Positions 27,344 to 36,345 are shown, counted from the first letter of the stretch. The stretch is DNA of 64,000 bases from JAAYCB01 sp012744395 (GCA_028703175.1 JAQVNJ010000012.1:19486-83485); one strand, 5' to 3'. The notes: generated from the sequence alone by a model not told the origin. Translations and numbers: made by a program.

Positions 27344-28194
27344 AACCCAACAGATCGAAGGCGTTCACGCTGGTTGAACTGCTCGTGGTGATCGCGATCA
27401 TCGGAATCCTGATCGCGCTGCTGCTGCCGGCGGTCCAGGCGGCTCGGGAGGCGGCCCGCCGCGTGCAGTGCCTCAACAACGCCTGCCAGCTGATCCTCGC
27501 CGTGCAGAACTACAACATGGCCCACGGCGTCTATCCGCCGGGCACGATCAACAGCCAGGGGCCAATCGCCAGCGAGAGCCAGGGATACCACCACAACTGG
27601 ATCGCGCAGATTCTCCCCTACATCGAGGAGCGGAACACCTACCGGCACATCGACTTCAGCCAGGGCGTCTACGACGAGAGCAACGCCCAGGTCCGCAAGC
27701 GGTGGATTCCGACGCTCCGCTGCCCGTCCTCCCCACACCGCCCGGGTGAAACCGCCGCCGCCAACTATGCCGGCTGCCACCATCCGGTCGAGGCGCCGAT
27801 CGACGCGGACAACAAAGGGGTGTTCTTCCTCAACGCGGCGCTCCGCTACGAGGAGATCGGCGACGGCTGCTCGCAGACCCTGTTCCTCGGCGAGAAGTTC
27901 GTCGACGACAACGACTCGCTCGGCTGGATGAGCGGAACCCGCGCCACGCTGCGCAACGCGGGCGAACAGATCAACGCCAACCAGACGCGGACCGATCACG
28001 GCCAGGCCGCAGAGGCCCCGCCCGAGGACAAGGGCAAGCTGTATGTCGGCCCCTTCGGCAGCCACCATCCGGGCGGAGCGAATTTCGCTCTCGGCGACGG
28101 CTCCGTGCGGTTCATCAGCGAGACGATCGAGCCGCAGGTCTTCCAGCAGTTGGCCGACCGATCGGACGGGCAGTTGCTGATCAGCGACTTCTGA
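27340..28194 (+). CDS. DUF1559 prepilin-like major subunit candidate
   Basis: 284 residues. It begins KAFTLVELLVVIAIIGILIA, a perfect N-methylation/cleavage motif, followed by LLPAVQAAREAARRVQCLNN, the signature of the planctomycete DUF1559 family. Near the C-terminus HHPGGANFALGDGSVRFI gives the H-x9-D-G motif of that family. It is the last of seven genes, and its N-terminus makes it the best candidate for the most abundant pseudopilin assembled by the GspF-like proteins. The stop lies 25 bases from the convergent DAHP synthase end. Confidence 0.92.
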   Translation: MKPNRSKAFTLVELLVVIAIIGILIALLLPAVQAAREAARRVQCLNNACQLILAVQNYNMAHGVYPPGTINSQGPIASESQGYHHNWIAQILPYIEERNTYRHIDFSQGVYDESNAQVRKRWIPTLRCPSSPHRPGETAAANYAGCHHPVEAPIDADNKGVFFLNAALRYEEIGDGCSQTLFLGEKFVDDNDSLGWMSGTRATLRNAGEQINANQTRTDHGQAAEAPPEDKGKLYVGPFGSHHPGGANFALGDGSVRFISETIEPQVFQQLADRSDGQLLISDF

Positions 28195-28219
28195 GCGCCG
28201 GGGCGATCGGCTGGATCTG

Positions 28220-29233
28220 TCAGACCTGTTTCCCCACGGCTTCCGCGACTCGGTGGATCAAGGCCATCGTCTCTTCGAACTGGCGGAAGGTCAGCGATTG
28301 GTAGCCGTCGGAAAGGGCCGTTTCCGGGTCGGGATGGACCTCGAGCATCAGCCCGTCGGCGCCGGCGGCCACGGCCGCCGCGGCGGTCCGCGGGACAAGG
28401 CTCGTGTGGCCCGTCCCGTGGCTCGGATCGACCACGACCGGCAGGTGCGTCCGATCGTGCAGGTAAGGCACGCTGGCGACCGGGAGCGTGTACCGCGTGT
28501 GCGTCTCGAAGGTGCGGATGCCCCGCTCGCAGAGCATCACGTTCTGATTGCCGGCGTTCAGAATGTATTCGGCCGCCAGGAGCAGTTCGTCGAGCGTGGC
28601 GGAAGGCCCGCGTTTGAGCAGGACCGGCTTGCCGGCCGCGCCCGCCTCTTCGAGCAGCCGGTAGTTCTGCATGTTTCGCGCGCCGATCTGGAGGACGTCC
28701 GCATACGCGGCGACCAGCGGCACGTCGCCCGCGGCGATCACCTCGGTGACGATCGGCAGGCCGGTCTCCGCCCTGGCGGCGGCCAGGATCTTCAATCCGT
28801 CCATCTTCAGCCCCTGGAAGCTGTACGGGCTGGTGCGCGGCTTGAACGCCCCTCCCCGGAGCGCCGTGGCGCCGGCGGCCTTGACCGCCCTGGCCGTCGC
28901 CAGGGTCTGCTCCTCGCTCTCCACGGAACAGGGGCCGGCGATCACTCCGAGATGGCAATTGCCGACCGAGAGCGACCCGCAGTGGACGATCGTTCGCTCT
29001 CGTTTCACCTCCAGGCTGGCCACCTTGTAGGGCGCCAGGATCGCCACGACCTCGTCCACTCCCGGCCCGCTCTCCAGCGACTGGCGATCCTCGTCGCGCT
29101 TGTCGCCGATCGCCGCAATCACCGTCCGCTCCGTGCCGTGGATCACGTGGGATTTGAGTCCCAGCTCTTCAACTCGCCGTATCATGTGCTCGACCTGCTC
29201 TTTCGTTGCACCTTGTTTCATGACCACAATCAT
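28220..29233 (-). CDS. aroF: 3-deoxy-7-phosphoheptulonate (DAHP) synthase, type Ib
   Basis: 337 residues. It condenses phosphoenolpyruvate with erythrose-4-phosphate, the first step of the shikimate pathway, in the cytoplasm. The N-terminal 70 residues (MIVVMKQGATKEQVEHMIRR) are the ferredoxin-like/ACT-type regulatory domain found in microbial type Ib enzymes. The barrel shows the catalytic motifs VIAGPCSVES, GGAFKPRTSP, LLKRGPSATLDE and VVDPSHGTGH. The ATG at 29233 opens the regulatory domain exactly; a longer frame through the leader was rejected. Expression is probably controlled by the aromatic leader peptide and terminator that lie immediately upstream (29328-29469), in addition to possible allosteric control. 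Confidence 0.95.
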   Translation of the reverse strand: MIVVMKQGATKEQVEHMIRRVEELGLKSHVIHGTERTVIAAIGDKRDEDRQSLESGPGVDEVVAILAPYKVASLEVKRERTIVHCGSLSVGNCHLGVIAGPCSVESEEQTLATARAVKAAGATALRGGAFKPRTSPYSFQGLKMDGLKILAAARAETGLPIVTEVIAAGDVPLVAAYADVLQIGARNMQNYRLLEEAGAAGKPVLLKRGPSATLDELLLAAEYILNAGNQNVMLCERGIRTFETHTRYTLPVASVPYLHDRTHLPVVVDPSHGTGHTSLVPRTAAAAVAAGADGLMLEVHPDPETALSDGYQSLTFRQFEETMALIHRVAEAVGKQV

Positions 29234-29327
29234 GGCCGCACGTTCCTTTCCCTTTCGAGGTGTTTTCGGACCGGCCCTCTGCGGACCCGCCAGGCGTCTC
29301 TTGCGCCGATTTGCTGCTTGAGAAAAC

Positions 29328-29370
29328 AAAAAAAGCCCCGAGACTCATCAGCCGAGTCTCGGGGCTTTTT
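29328..29370 (-). terminator. Attenuator terminator upstream of aroF
   Basis: Arms 29335-29346 and 29354-29365 (GCCCCGAGACTC / GAGTCTCGGGGC) pair perfectly over 12 bp around a 7-base loop and extend with the flanking A and T runs. On the minus strand seven U residues follow; on the plus strand five do, so the hairpin could work both ways. It lies between the aromatic leader peptide and aroF, about 95 bases before the aroF start, the position of an attenuator. Confidence 0.9.
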
Positions 29371-29397
29371 GGTGTTTGTCAGGATCAACCGCTGAAT

Positions 29398-29469
29398 CTA
29401 CAAACTACCTCCGGTCCCGCGACCCGGCGGGTAAAAATAAAACCAGAAGTAGGTGTAGGATCGGCTCAT
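29398..29469 (-). CDS. Aromatic leader peptide of the aroF attenuator
   Basis: A 23-codon frame, starting ATG at 29469 and ending TAG, with a purine-rich GGAAGAGAAG upstream. Residues 5-13 read YTYFWFYFY: four Tyr, three Phe and one Trp in nine codons, the three end products of the pathway that aroF opens. The C-terminal part (P-P-G-R-G-T-G-G) overlaps bases that can fold as CCGGGUC-gcg-GGACCGG, or can pair with the 5' arm of the terminator (GUCGCGGGAC against GCCCCGAGAC, 8 of 10 positions). By analogy with trp and phe leaders, ribosome stalling at these codons when aromatic tRNAs are uncharged would block termination. The peptide itself has no expected activity. Confidence 0.85.
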   Translation of the reverse strand: MSRSYTYFWFYFYPPGRGTGGSL

Positions 29470-29745
29470 GTGGCTTCTCTTCCGCGTTTTGGCGGCAACG
29501 GCCGCCACCGCTGGACTATTTTCGATCATCCCGGCGAAAAAGCAAGAGGAAAAATCGAAAAAAATCTCAGCCGCCCCTCGGAGGAAGATTTGGCAGGGTC
29601 CAACGCCCCTGCCGGCGCGCGACCAACCGCCGGTCTCCTGGCGGGATCTGCTGGCGATTGCGGCAATCGTCGCACTGGCCGATGTGGCCATTGACCGGGG
29701 GCATGGCAATGCCGGCTATGCCGCCCTGTTTCCAGCCACCAACGA
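29470..29745. other. Gap of 276 bases between the aroF leader and the next leftward gene
   Basis: No credible gene on either strand. A plus-strand frame starting MWLLFRVLAATAATAG is antisense to the leader and has no ribosome site. The promoter of the aroF leader transcript should lie at 29480-29560, where an A/T-rich stretch occurs; I could not pick a convincing -35/-10 pair. Confidence 0.5.
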
Positions 29746-32700
29746 CTACTGCTCCCCGAGCAGGCGGCCGATCGCCGCCTGCACGCTCTGCGAGTGCAGC
29801 ACGATCAGGCACCGCGACGGCTCGTCGAACACGATCTGGCCCGGCCCGCCGGAATCGGCCCACGCGGCGCCGATTTCCTCGCGGATTCGCTGGATCAATG
29901 CCGCGGCCGTCTGGCCGTTTTCGAGCAACTCGCCGATCGGGTGGAACTCCCGCTCCAGCTGCGACGCCAGCCGCGCGGGCGTGGTGATTTCAATCGTCTC
30001 CGCGTCGATCACGCGATAGGCCAATTCCAGCGGCCCCAGCAACGTGGCGAGTCCCTCTCCCAGCGGCGCATCCTGGAGGGTGATCGCCGCCGCCACGGCC
30101 GGCGACTTGCCTTGCTCTTCCAACGCCAGCCATTCGACGGCGATCTGCGACTCGGTGATCCGCGCCAGTTCCTCGACAATCCTCTCGACCGGCACGGGCT
30201 CGAAGAAATTGACGCTCACCGGGCGCGCAAGCAACGGCGCCGCCCGGATCAGCCGCGGAGTCAACGCGAATTGCTCGGCGGGCCGGCTGCTCCGCGTCGG
30301 CAGCCGCCGGGCGACACGGAGTCTCTCGCAAAAGACCAGAATCTGCCGGTGGACCGCTTCGGTCTGGCCGATTTCGAGCACCGATCCGTCCGCGCGGAAC
30401 GTGCCCGGCCCGCCGGCCGCCTGCCAACTTTCCGGAGCCACCAGCCGCGTGATCAGGGAACCGAGTTCCGACACCCCCGCGCCGCCGGGCTCGGCCAGGT
30501 CGTCGACCGTGTAGCGAACCGAGCCGAACACCGCGCTTCTGCTCGCCGGGCTGGTGATCAGCACATGCCCGCCCACGGGGACGGCCGCCAGTCCGCAGCT
30601 GCCAAGCATCACATTCAGAGCGGTCGCCACGGTTGTCCCCGTCTGCCGCAGCGCGACCGGCCGATCGAACCGCACGCCGAGTTCCGACATCGCCGCCAGA
30701 TCGAACGTCGTTTTGAAACCGCCATAGCGGCTGAAGACTTCGACGGCATCCTTCAGCGGCACGTCCGTGATCGCCACGCCGGAAATCACCGCGGCCAGTT
30801 GCACGGCCGCATCGGCGGCCGGCGCTGCTGGCGGCTGGGCATCCGGCGCGCCCTCCGGTTGCTCGGCGACCGCGGATGCTTCCGGGTTGTCAATCGGCGG
30901 TGTTGCTTCCTGCCCGCCGTGGCTTTCTGTTTCGGCCTTGTCAACCTTCGGCAGCCCTTCCGGACCGCCAGGTGTTTCCGCGTTCGGCGGTTCCGGCACG
31001 GGGGGCGGCTTTGGTCCCTCCCCCGCGAGTTTCAGAACCTCCCCGCCGGCGGCGGTCGCCAACTGCTCGACGACCTCCGGAGCGATGTCCTTCGAGAGGA
31101 ATCGGGCCGAACCGTCAGCCATCCCGACATACATTCCGCCGGGTTGGCCGCTGCCGAAACCATCGGGGCCGTTGATGTACGGCTGCTGGGTCAAAGCCCG
31201 CACCGTGGCCGTTCCGCCGGCCGCCCAGGGGCCGAGTTCGGCGGCCACGCCGGCCGTGGCAATCGTGTTGCTTGCGCCGTCGGGAATCTCGCCCAGCCGC
31301 CGGCTCGCCTGGAAGCCGAAGACGCCGGCCCGCGGGTCGTCGCGCGGCAGCATCGCCGCGTCGGCGCCGATCCCCGCCACGCCCGCATAGTGCGAAACCG
31401 GATAACCGGCATCGGTCTGGCGCGGCCGGAGGGCCGGATTGAGCACCTCGCCAAGCCGTTTCGTCGTCACCGGCCTGTTCTTGGGACCGTCCCACGAGTA
31501 GCTCGCATCCAGTTGTTCGGACCAGGCCGCGTGCCCCAGATAGGGGAGCATCGCCGTAATCCAGCTCAGCCGAGTCTCTGGCGGCAGCAGACCCGGGTTG
31601 AGCACGCCGGCGGGCATCCGTCCCTCGTCGCCGTCGTGCCTGGCCAACGCCCCGTGGAGGCGGCCGTGCGCTTCTTCGTCAACCGCGCCGGCAGCGCGAA
31701 GCCAGTCCGATCTGGCGGCCGCCTCGCTCGCCGCCACCGCCGAGGTCCACTCGGCCGAATTGCCGCCCAGGTCCGTCCGGACCCAGACGCAGCGATCGAC
31801 CAGGTCGACCTCCGCGCTCTCCAGCGCGGCCAGCGAGCCGCGGAGTGCCAGTTCGTAGCGACTCGCCTCGGCGGCCTCGATCTCGCCGGCGGCGATCGAG
31901 GCCGCCATCCGGTCGATCCGGCTGGCGAGCACCGATCTTGCCTGGGGCGAGAACTGTCCGAGAGCCGTGCGGATCTTGTCGGCCGCCGTGTGCCCTTCGC
32001 AGATCAGGGCCAATTCCATCAACGACAGGTCGCCGCCCTCATAGACCACGCCCAATCCGACGGGCATCCCCCAGATCAGGTTCCACGAGGCCTTGCCTTC
32101 GGGCCAGACATCCAGCCACTCGGTCGGGAGCGGCCAGCCGGCCGTTCTTGCCGCGGACAGATCGATTCCCAGCAGCAGATCGGCGTCCGCCGGTGCGGCT
32201 GCGAAGAACGGCGACAGCCCGCCGAGGTCCGCGCTGTCTCCGCCGCGGCCGGCAAGCTGCCCGAGCAGCGACGCTTCGCCGGTGACAATCGTGCGATCGT
32301 CGAGCACAACGTAGGGCAGCGTCCAGGCGGGCCGGTTCAGTCGCCGAGCCGGACGGCCTTCGAGCCGCCAGTCGAGCGGTTCGCCCGCCGAACGCAGCAC
32401 GCCGGCATTCTGGCCTTCGGCCAGTTCGATCACGGCAACCCCCTGGCCGGTCCAATCGCCAAGGTCCGCGGAAGCCCACGTCACGCGCCGCACCGCCTTG
32501 GGCTGCAAGCCAAAGCCCTTGAAGAGGCTCTCGGCAACGGCCTCGCGGACGCCGGGGGCGGCCTGGTAGATCGTCTCCAGCACGCCCGAGGCTTCGAGCG
32601 TCGCCACCTCCAGGCGGAGCAGCAACTCGGGCGCGTCGGGAATCCACCGGGCATCAAGCGCCGGGCCGGCCGGCGCTGGGGCGGGCGGTTCCACGGGCGA

Positions 32701-33447
32701 AGCGACCGGCGGGCTTGACGCCGCCAGGTCCCTGGAGGTCTTGCCGCTGGAGAGCAGCGACCAGGCGCCGACCAAGACCACCAACCCCGCCACCGAAGCA
32801 GCGCCCCATAGCAGCCACTTGCGAGCAGCCGCCTCTGCCGGCGAAGCCCAATCGACCGGGGGTGGCAGCGGCGAGGGCGGAACGCCCGGACGGGCCATCT
32901 CCGCCGGAGGCTCCAACGACGGCGGCTGCGCCTCCCGCGCCGCCGCGGGCGCCGCCTGCGCCGAAGCCGAACCGCCCGCAATCGCCCCCGCCGGCGAGAC
33001 TGCCGCGGCTCGGCCAATCGGCTGCGGCGCCGCTTCTTGCGGCTGCCGGCGGCCCGCGCGACTCGGCCGGTTCGCCACGGCGTGGTCTTCTCCCGATTCG
33101 CATCCAGTGAGGGCCTCGGAGCCGCGCCCAGATTCCGCCGGGAGGTTCGGCGGCCCCACGCCGGCCCCACGCCGCGCCCGGACCGGCGGCATTTCCGCCG
33201 ACGGCTCTCCCGCAGCACCGGATCCAGGCGGCGCCGCTGCCTGCTCCCGCCAGCCGGGCGGCGCCGCGACCTGGACCATGCTCCCACACTTGGGGCAGTT
33301 CAAAATCGCGCCAATCGCCACAGCATTTCGGACGCTGAGCCGAGCTTCGCAGGTGGGGCAGGTGATGAAGAACAGCACGGGATCCAAGGCGGGGACCTGA
33401 CGGGCGTTGCAAGCGGGGATGAAAAACGGCGAAAGACAGACTTTCAT
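29746..33447 (-). CDS. Zinc-ribbon / transmembrane / DUF1559-like / STN-like fusion protein
   Basis: 1233 residues. The N-terminal zinc ribbon uses C30-P-T-C33 and C-P-K-C near 51-54. A long Ala/Pro-rich linker leads to one transmembrane helix near 209-230 (WLLWGAASVAGLVVLVGAW). A DUF1559-like region at about 600-830 ends in the D-G motif GGMYVGMADGSARFLS. Two STN/secretin-N-like alpha-beta modules follow near 885-970 (VAITDVPLKDAVEVFSRYGG) and 1072-1160 (VPVERIVEELARITESQIAV). It is therefore anchored in the inner membrane with the ribbon in the cytoplasm and the rest outside. The role is unknown; it may link envelope assembly to the pilin-like proteins. The start is weakly supported by AAGGG, and later starts are possible. 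Confidence 0.8.
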   Translation of the reverse strand: MKVCLSPFFIPACNARQVPALDPVLFFITCPTCEARLSVRNAVAIGAILNCPKCGSMVQVAAPPGWREQAAAPPGSGAAGEPSAEMPPVRARRGAGVGPPNLPAESGRGSEALTGCESGEDHAVANRPSRAGRRQPQEAAPQPIGRAAAVSPAGAIAGGSASAQAAPAAAREAQPPSLEPPAEMARPGVPPSPLPPPVDWASPAEAAARKWLLWGAASVAGLVVLVGAWSLLSSGKTSRDLAASSPPVASPVEPPAPAPAGPALDARWIPDAPELLLRLEVATLEASGVLETIYQAAPGVREAVAESLFKGFGLQPKAVRRVTWASADLGDWTGQGVAVIELAEGQNAGVLRSAGEPLDWRLEGRPARRLNRPAWTLPYVVLDDRTIVTGEASLLGQLAGRGGDSADLGGLSPFFAAAPADADLLLGIDLSAARTAGWPLPTEWLDVWPEGKASWNLIWGMPVGLGVVYEGGDLSLMELALICEGHTAADKIRTALGQFSPQARSVLASRIDRMAASIAAGEIEAAEASRYELALRGSLAALESAEVDLVDRCVWVRTDLGGNSAEWTSAVAASEAAARSDWLRAAGAVDEEAHGRLHGALARHDGDEGRMPAGVLNPGLLPPETRLSWITAMLPYLGHAAWSEQLDASYSWDGPKNRPVTTKRLGEVLNPALRPRQTDAGYPVSHYAGVAGIGADAAMLPRDDPRAGVFGFQASRRLGEIPDGASNTIATAGVAAELGPWAAGGTATVRALTQQPYINGPDGFGSGQPGGMYVGMADGSARFLSKDIAPEVVEQLATAAGGEVLKLAGEGPKPPPVPEPPNAETPGGPEGLPKVDKAETESHGGQEATPPIDNPEASAVAEQPEGAPDAQPPAAPAADAAVQLAAVISGVAITDVPLKDAVEVFSRYGGFKTTFDLAAMSELGVRFDRPVALRQTGTTVATALNVMLGSCGLAAVPVGGHVLITSPASRSAVFGSVRYTVDDLAEPGGAGVSELGSLITRLVAPESWQAAGGPGTFRADGSVLEIGQTEAVHRQILVFCERLRVARRLPTRSSRPAEQFALTPRLIRAAPLLARPVSVNFFEPVPVERIVEELARITESQIAVEWLALEEQGKSPAVAAAITLQDAPLGEGLATLLGPLELAYRVIDAETIEITTPARLASQLEREFHPIGELLENGQTAAALIQRIREEIGAAWADSGGPGQIVFDEPSRCLIVLHSQSVQAAIGRLLGEQ

Positions 33448-33693
33448 CGGGCGCGGACCCTTAGCGGGCGCGGGCCCTCACCAATTGTAGGGCGCCCGCG
33501 GCGCTCCCTGCCAGGATTCCGCGCGCGCCGGGGTGGAAAAGCCGGAAAAGTCGGCCCTCCCGGTCAGACACGCCGCCGACGCGCGAGGGGGTTCCGCTGC
33601 TCGGCGGCAGCGAACACAATGGATGGTTTCCCGGTCTGATGTTCTGGCGAGCCATGCCGCTCGGCCCGGAAAAGCCCCATGGGAGACTCCTCG

Positions 33694-35109
33694 ATGCCGC
33701 TCCAAGACCTGAAAATCACCTGGATTGACAGCCGCAAGGACGACATCAAGGCGGCGATGGCCCGCCTCCGAGAGAAGCTCAGCCCACGCGGCGAGATCGT
33801 CAGCCAGGAGGGCCGCCAGCGAACCATCGAAATCTTCGGCGAGCCTCTCTCGCCCTCGGAAGTCGTCCGCCGGATCTGCCGCGACGTCGAGCAAAAGGGC
33901 CTCGAGGCCGTCTTGGATTACTCCGCGCGGATCGACCACGCCGAACTCGCGCCGCAGACCATCCGCGTTCCCCAGGCCGAACTGGACGAGGCCCACGCCA
34001 AGGCCGACCCGGAATTCCTCGCCGCCGTCCGCCAGGTCCGCGAGAATATCGCGGATTTCCAGCGGGCGATCCTCCACCGCGACGTGCGGATCGACCGCCC
34101 CGACGGCTACCTCGTCGAACGATACCTGCCGCTGGCGCGCGTCGGAGTCTGCGTGCCGGGCGGGGCCGCCGCCTATCCTTCGACCGTGCTGATGACCGCC
34201 GTGCCGGCCCAAGTCGCCGGCGTGAAACAGCTTGCCGTCGTCGCTCCCCCTACGCGGTTCGGCGCCTACAACCACGACATGCTCGCCACCTGCCGCGAAC
34301 TGGGAATCGACGAGGTCTATCGGCTCGGCGGCGCGCAGGCCGTCGCCGCATTGGCCTACGGCGTCGAGGGGCTGCCGCGGGTCGACAAGATCGTCGGGCC
34401 GGGCAATCTCTTCGTCGCCCTGGCCAAAAAACACGTCTACGGAGACGTCGCCATCGATTCGATCGCCGGCCCCAGCGAGGTCGTGGTGATTGTCGATCAA
34501 TCCACCCGTGCCGATTACACGGCCTACGACCTCCTCGCCCAGGCCGAACACGCGCCGGGGGCCAGCATCCTCATCGGCTGGGACGAGCCAGCGCTGCGGG
34601 CCGCCGTGGGCGAAGTCGCCCGTCGGATCGATCAAGTCGAGCGGGGCCAACTCGCCAGGCAGAGCCTGGAAGACTTCGGCGCGGTGATCCTCGCCCGCGA
34701 TGCCGATGAGGCCTGCCAACTCGCCGACCAGATCGCCCCCGAGCACCTCCACGTGGCCACGGAGAACGCCCCGGAGCTGGCCAGAAAAATCCAACACGCC
34801 GGCGCGGTCTTCCTGGGCAACTACGCGCCCGTCGCGCTCGGCGACTACGCCGCCGGCCCCTCCCACGTGCTGCCGACCAGCGGCACCGCCCGCTTCGCCT
34901 CCGGACTGTCGGCCAACGATTTCCTCCGCTCCTCGAGTCTGATCCACTTCGACCGGGAAGGAATCCGCCGCCTCGCCCCCGCCGTGCGGATTCTGGCGAC
35001 CAAGGAGGGGCTCACGGCCCACCGCGCCAGCGTCGAAATCCGCCTGGCGGAACCAGATCCAGGCAAGAGGGGAATGACAAATGTCGAAAATCAAATGCCG
35101 AAAGAATGA
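33694..35109 (+). CDS. hisD: Histidinol dehydrogenase
   Basis: 471 residues. It carries out the last two oxidations of histidine synthesis, L-histidinol to L-histidine, with NAD and zinc. Family marks are YPSTVLMTAVPAQVAGVK, the motif GPSEVVVIVDQ, and AQAEHAPGAS, which carries the zinc-binding Gln and His. The ATG at 33694 is preferred over one five codons earlier because GGGAGA sits at correct spacing only for it. The last dozen codons (GMTNVENQMPKE) run into an intergenic repeat, so the natural C-terminus seems to have been replaced or extended by the repeat. It is followed by hisC and hisB on the same strand. Confidence 0.95.
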   Translation: MPLQDLKITWIDSRKDDIKAAMARLREKLSPRGEIVSQEGRQRTIEIFGEPLSPSEVVRRICRDVEQKGLEAVLDYSARIDHAELAPQTIRVPQAELDEAHAKADPEFLAAVRQVRENIADFQRAILHRDVRIDRPDGYLVERYLPLARVGVCVPGGAAAYPSTVLMTAVPAQVAGVKQLAVVAPPTRFGAYNHDMLATCRELGIDEVYRLGGAQAVAALAYGVEGLPRVDKIVGPGNLFVALAKKHVYGDVAIDSIAGPSEVVVIVDQSTRADYTAYDLLAQAEHAPGASILIGWDEPALRAAVGEVARRIDQVERGQLARQSLEDFGAVILARDADEACQLADQIAPEHLHVATENAPELARKIQHAGAVFLGNYAPVALGDYAAGPSHVLPTSGTARFASGLSANDFLRSSSLIHFDREGIRRLAPAVRILATKEGLTAHRASVEIRLAEPDPGKRGMTNVENQMPKE

Positions 35110-35281
35110 CGAAGGACAAATGAAGAAGGCCACGCGAGCGCGGAGGCACAAACGCCTCCACCGATCGAGCATCGACCTTCATCCTTCAGGAGTTCGACAT
35201 TCGTTCCTCATTTGGTTTTCGACCTTCGACCTTCGACATTCGTTCCTCATTTGGTTTTCGACCTTCGACATTTCCGACCCC
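35074..35281. repeat. GACGAATGTCGAAA-type repeats between hisD and hisC
   Basis: 35074-35126 has copies of the family in one orientation (ATGTCGAAAATCAAATG, GAATGACGAAGGACAAATG). 35193-35272 is a perfect or nearly perfect tandem duplication of a 40-base unit in the opposite orientation (starting TTCGACATTCGTTCCTCATT). Together they form an imperfect inverted arrangement. The hisD stop at 35109 lies inside the first block. The composition is AT-richer than the genes. Confidence 0.85.
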
Positions 35282-35283
35282 TC

Positions 35284-36345
35284 ATGTGCTACTTCCGACC
35301 TGAAATAGAGGCAATCTCCGGCTATGTGCCGGGCGAGCAGCCGGGGCATGGCGAAGCGGTCGTCAAGCTCAACACGAACGAGAACCCCTACCCGGCGTCG
35401 CCGGCGGTTGCCGAAGCGATCCGGGCGGCGCTCGATCGCGGGCTCGGCCGCTACCCGCATCCGCTGGGTCAGCCCTTCCGCGAGGCGGCCGCCGCGGTCC
35501 TCGGCGTCCCGCCCGACTGGATCCTCTGCGGCAACGGCAGCGACGACATCCTCACAATCGCCACCCGGGCGTTCGTCGGCGCCGGCCAGCTCCTCCGGCT
35601 CCCCTACCCGAGCTACGTGCTCTACAAGACCCTCGCCGACCTTCAGGGCGCGCGGAGCGAGGAGGTGCGGTTCGAGGCGGATTGGACGCTCAGCGACCGC
35701 TTCGCCGCCGGAAGCGAGGGGCTCCGGCTGGTCTTCCTGCCCAACCCCAACAGCCCGTCGGGCACGGTCATCCCGCCGCAATGCGTGCTCGAGTTCGCCC
35801 GGCGACTCCCTTGCCCCCTGCTGGTCGACGAGGCGTATGCCGACTTCGCCGAGACGAACTGCCTCGACCTGGTGGCCGAGGAAGAGAAGATTCTCGTTTC
35901 GCGGACGTTGAGCAAGTCCTATGGGCTGGCCGGCTTGCGGTTCGGCTACGTCGTCGGCCAGCCGCGGATGATCGAGCAGTTGGCCAAGGTCAAGGATTCC
36001 TACAACTGCGACGCCCTGGCGATCGCCGGCGCGGCGGCCGCGATCACCGATCGCGACTGGCTCGCCGAAAACCGCGCCAAGATTCTCGCCACCCGGGCCA
36101 GCCTCGTCGAGGGCATGCGGCGGCTAGGGTTTATAACGGTTGATTCGCAGGCAAACTTCACCTGGAACGTACATCCGGAACGGCCCGCACAGCCGCTCTA
36201 CCAAGGGCTCAAACAGCGGGGCATCCTCGTCCGATACATGAACTATCCCGGCTGGGGCGACGGGCTGCGGATCAGCGTGGGAACCGACGAGCAGATCGAC
36301 CGCACCCTGCGGCTCCTGCGGGAGTTGATGGCCTCGGGAAAATGA
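35284..36345 (+). CDS. hisC: Histidinol-phosphate aminotransferase
   Basis: 353 residues, a PLP-dependent class I/II aminotransferase. It converts imidazole-acetol phosphate and glutamate to histidinol phosphate. It shows LNTNENPYPASPAV at the N-terminus, the substrate/PLP pocket LPNPNSPSGTV, DEAYADF, and the Schiff-base lysine in SRTLSKSYGLAGLRFG. The start MCYFRPEIEAISGY fits the family; the frame is open 24 codons earlier through the repeat, which I reject. No clear ribosome site is visible at the repeat boundary. The gene is framed by repeat blocks on both sides, between hisD and hisB. Confidence 0.94.
   Translation: MCYFRPEIEAISGYVPGEQPGHGEAVVKLNTNENPYPASPAVAEAIRAALDRGLGRYPHPLGQPFREAAAAVLGVPPDWILCGNGSDDILTIATRAFVGAGQLLRLPYPSYVLYKTLADLQGARSEEVRFEADWTLSDRFAAGSEGLRLVFLPNPNSPSGTVIPPQCVLEFARRLPCPLLVDEAYADFAETNCLDLVAEEEKILVSRTLSKSYGLAGLRFGYVVGQPRMIEQLAKVKDSYNCDALAIAGAAAAITDRDWLAENRAKILATRASLVEGMRRLGFITVDSQANFTWNVHPERPAQPLYQGLKQRGILVRYMNYPGWGDGLRISVGTDEQIDRTLRLLRELMASGK

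Noticed and set aside
29468..30019. Plus-strand frame starting MWLLFRVLAATAATAG
   Set aside because: Antisense to the aroF leader and the next gene's end, lacks a ribosome site, and the translation has no family character after the first helix.
29794..32718. Open frame of 974 codons antisense to the zinc-ribbon fusion protein
   Set aside because: Compositional shadow; no motif, no ribosome site.
33448..33693. Possible histidine leader peptide before hisD, as a parallel to the aroF leader
   Set aside because: No frame with a run of His codons and no terminator hairpin with a T-run upstream of hisD.
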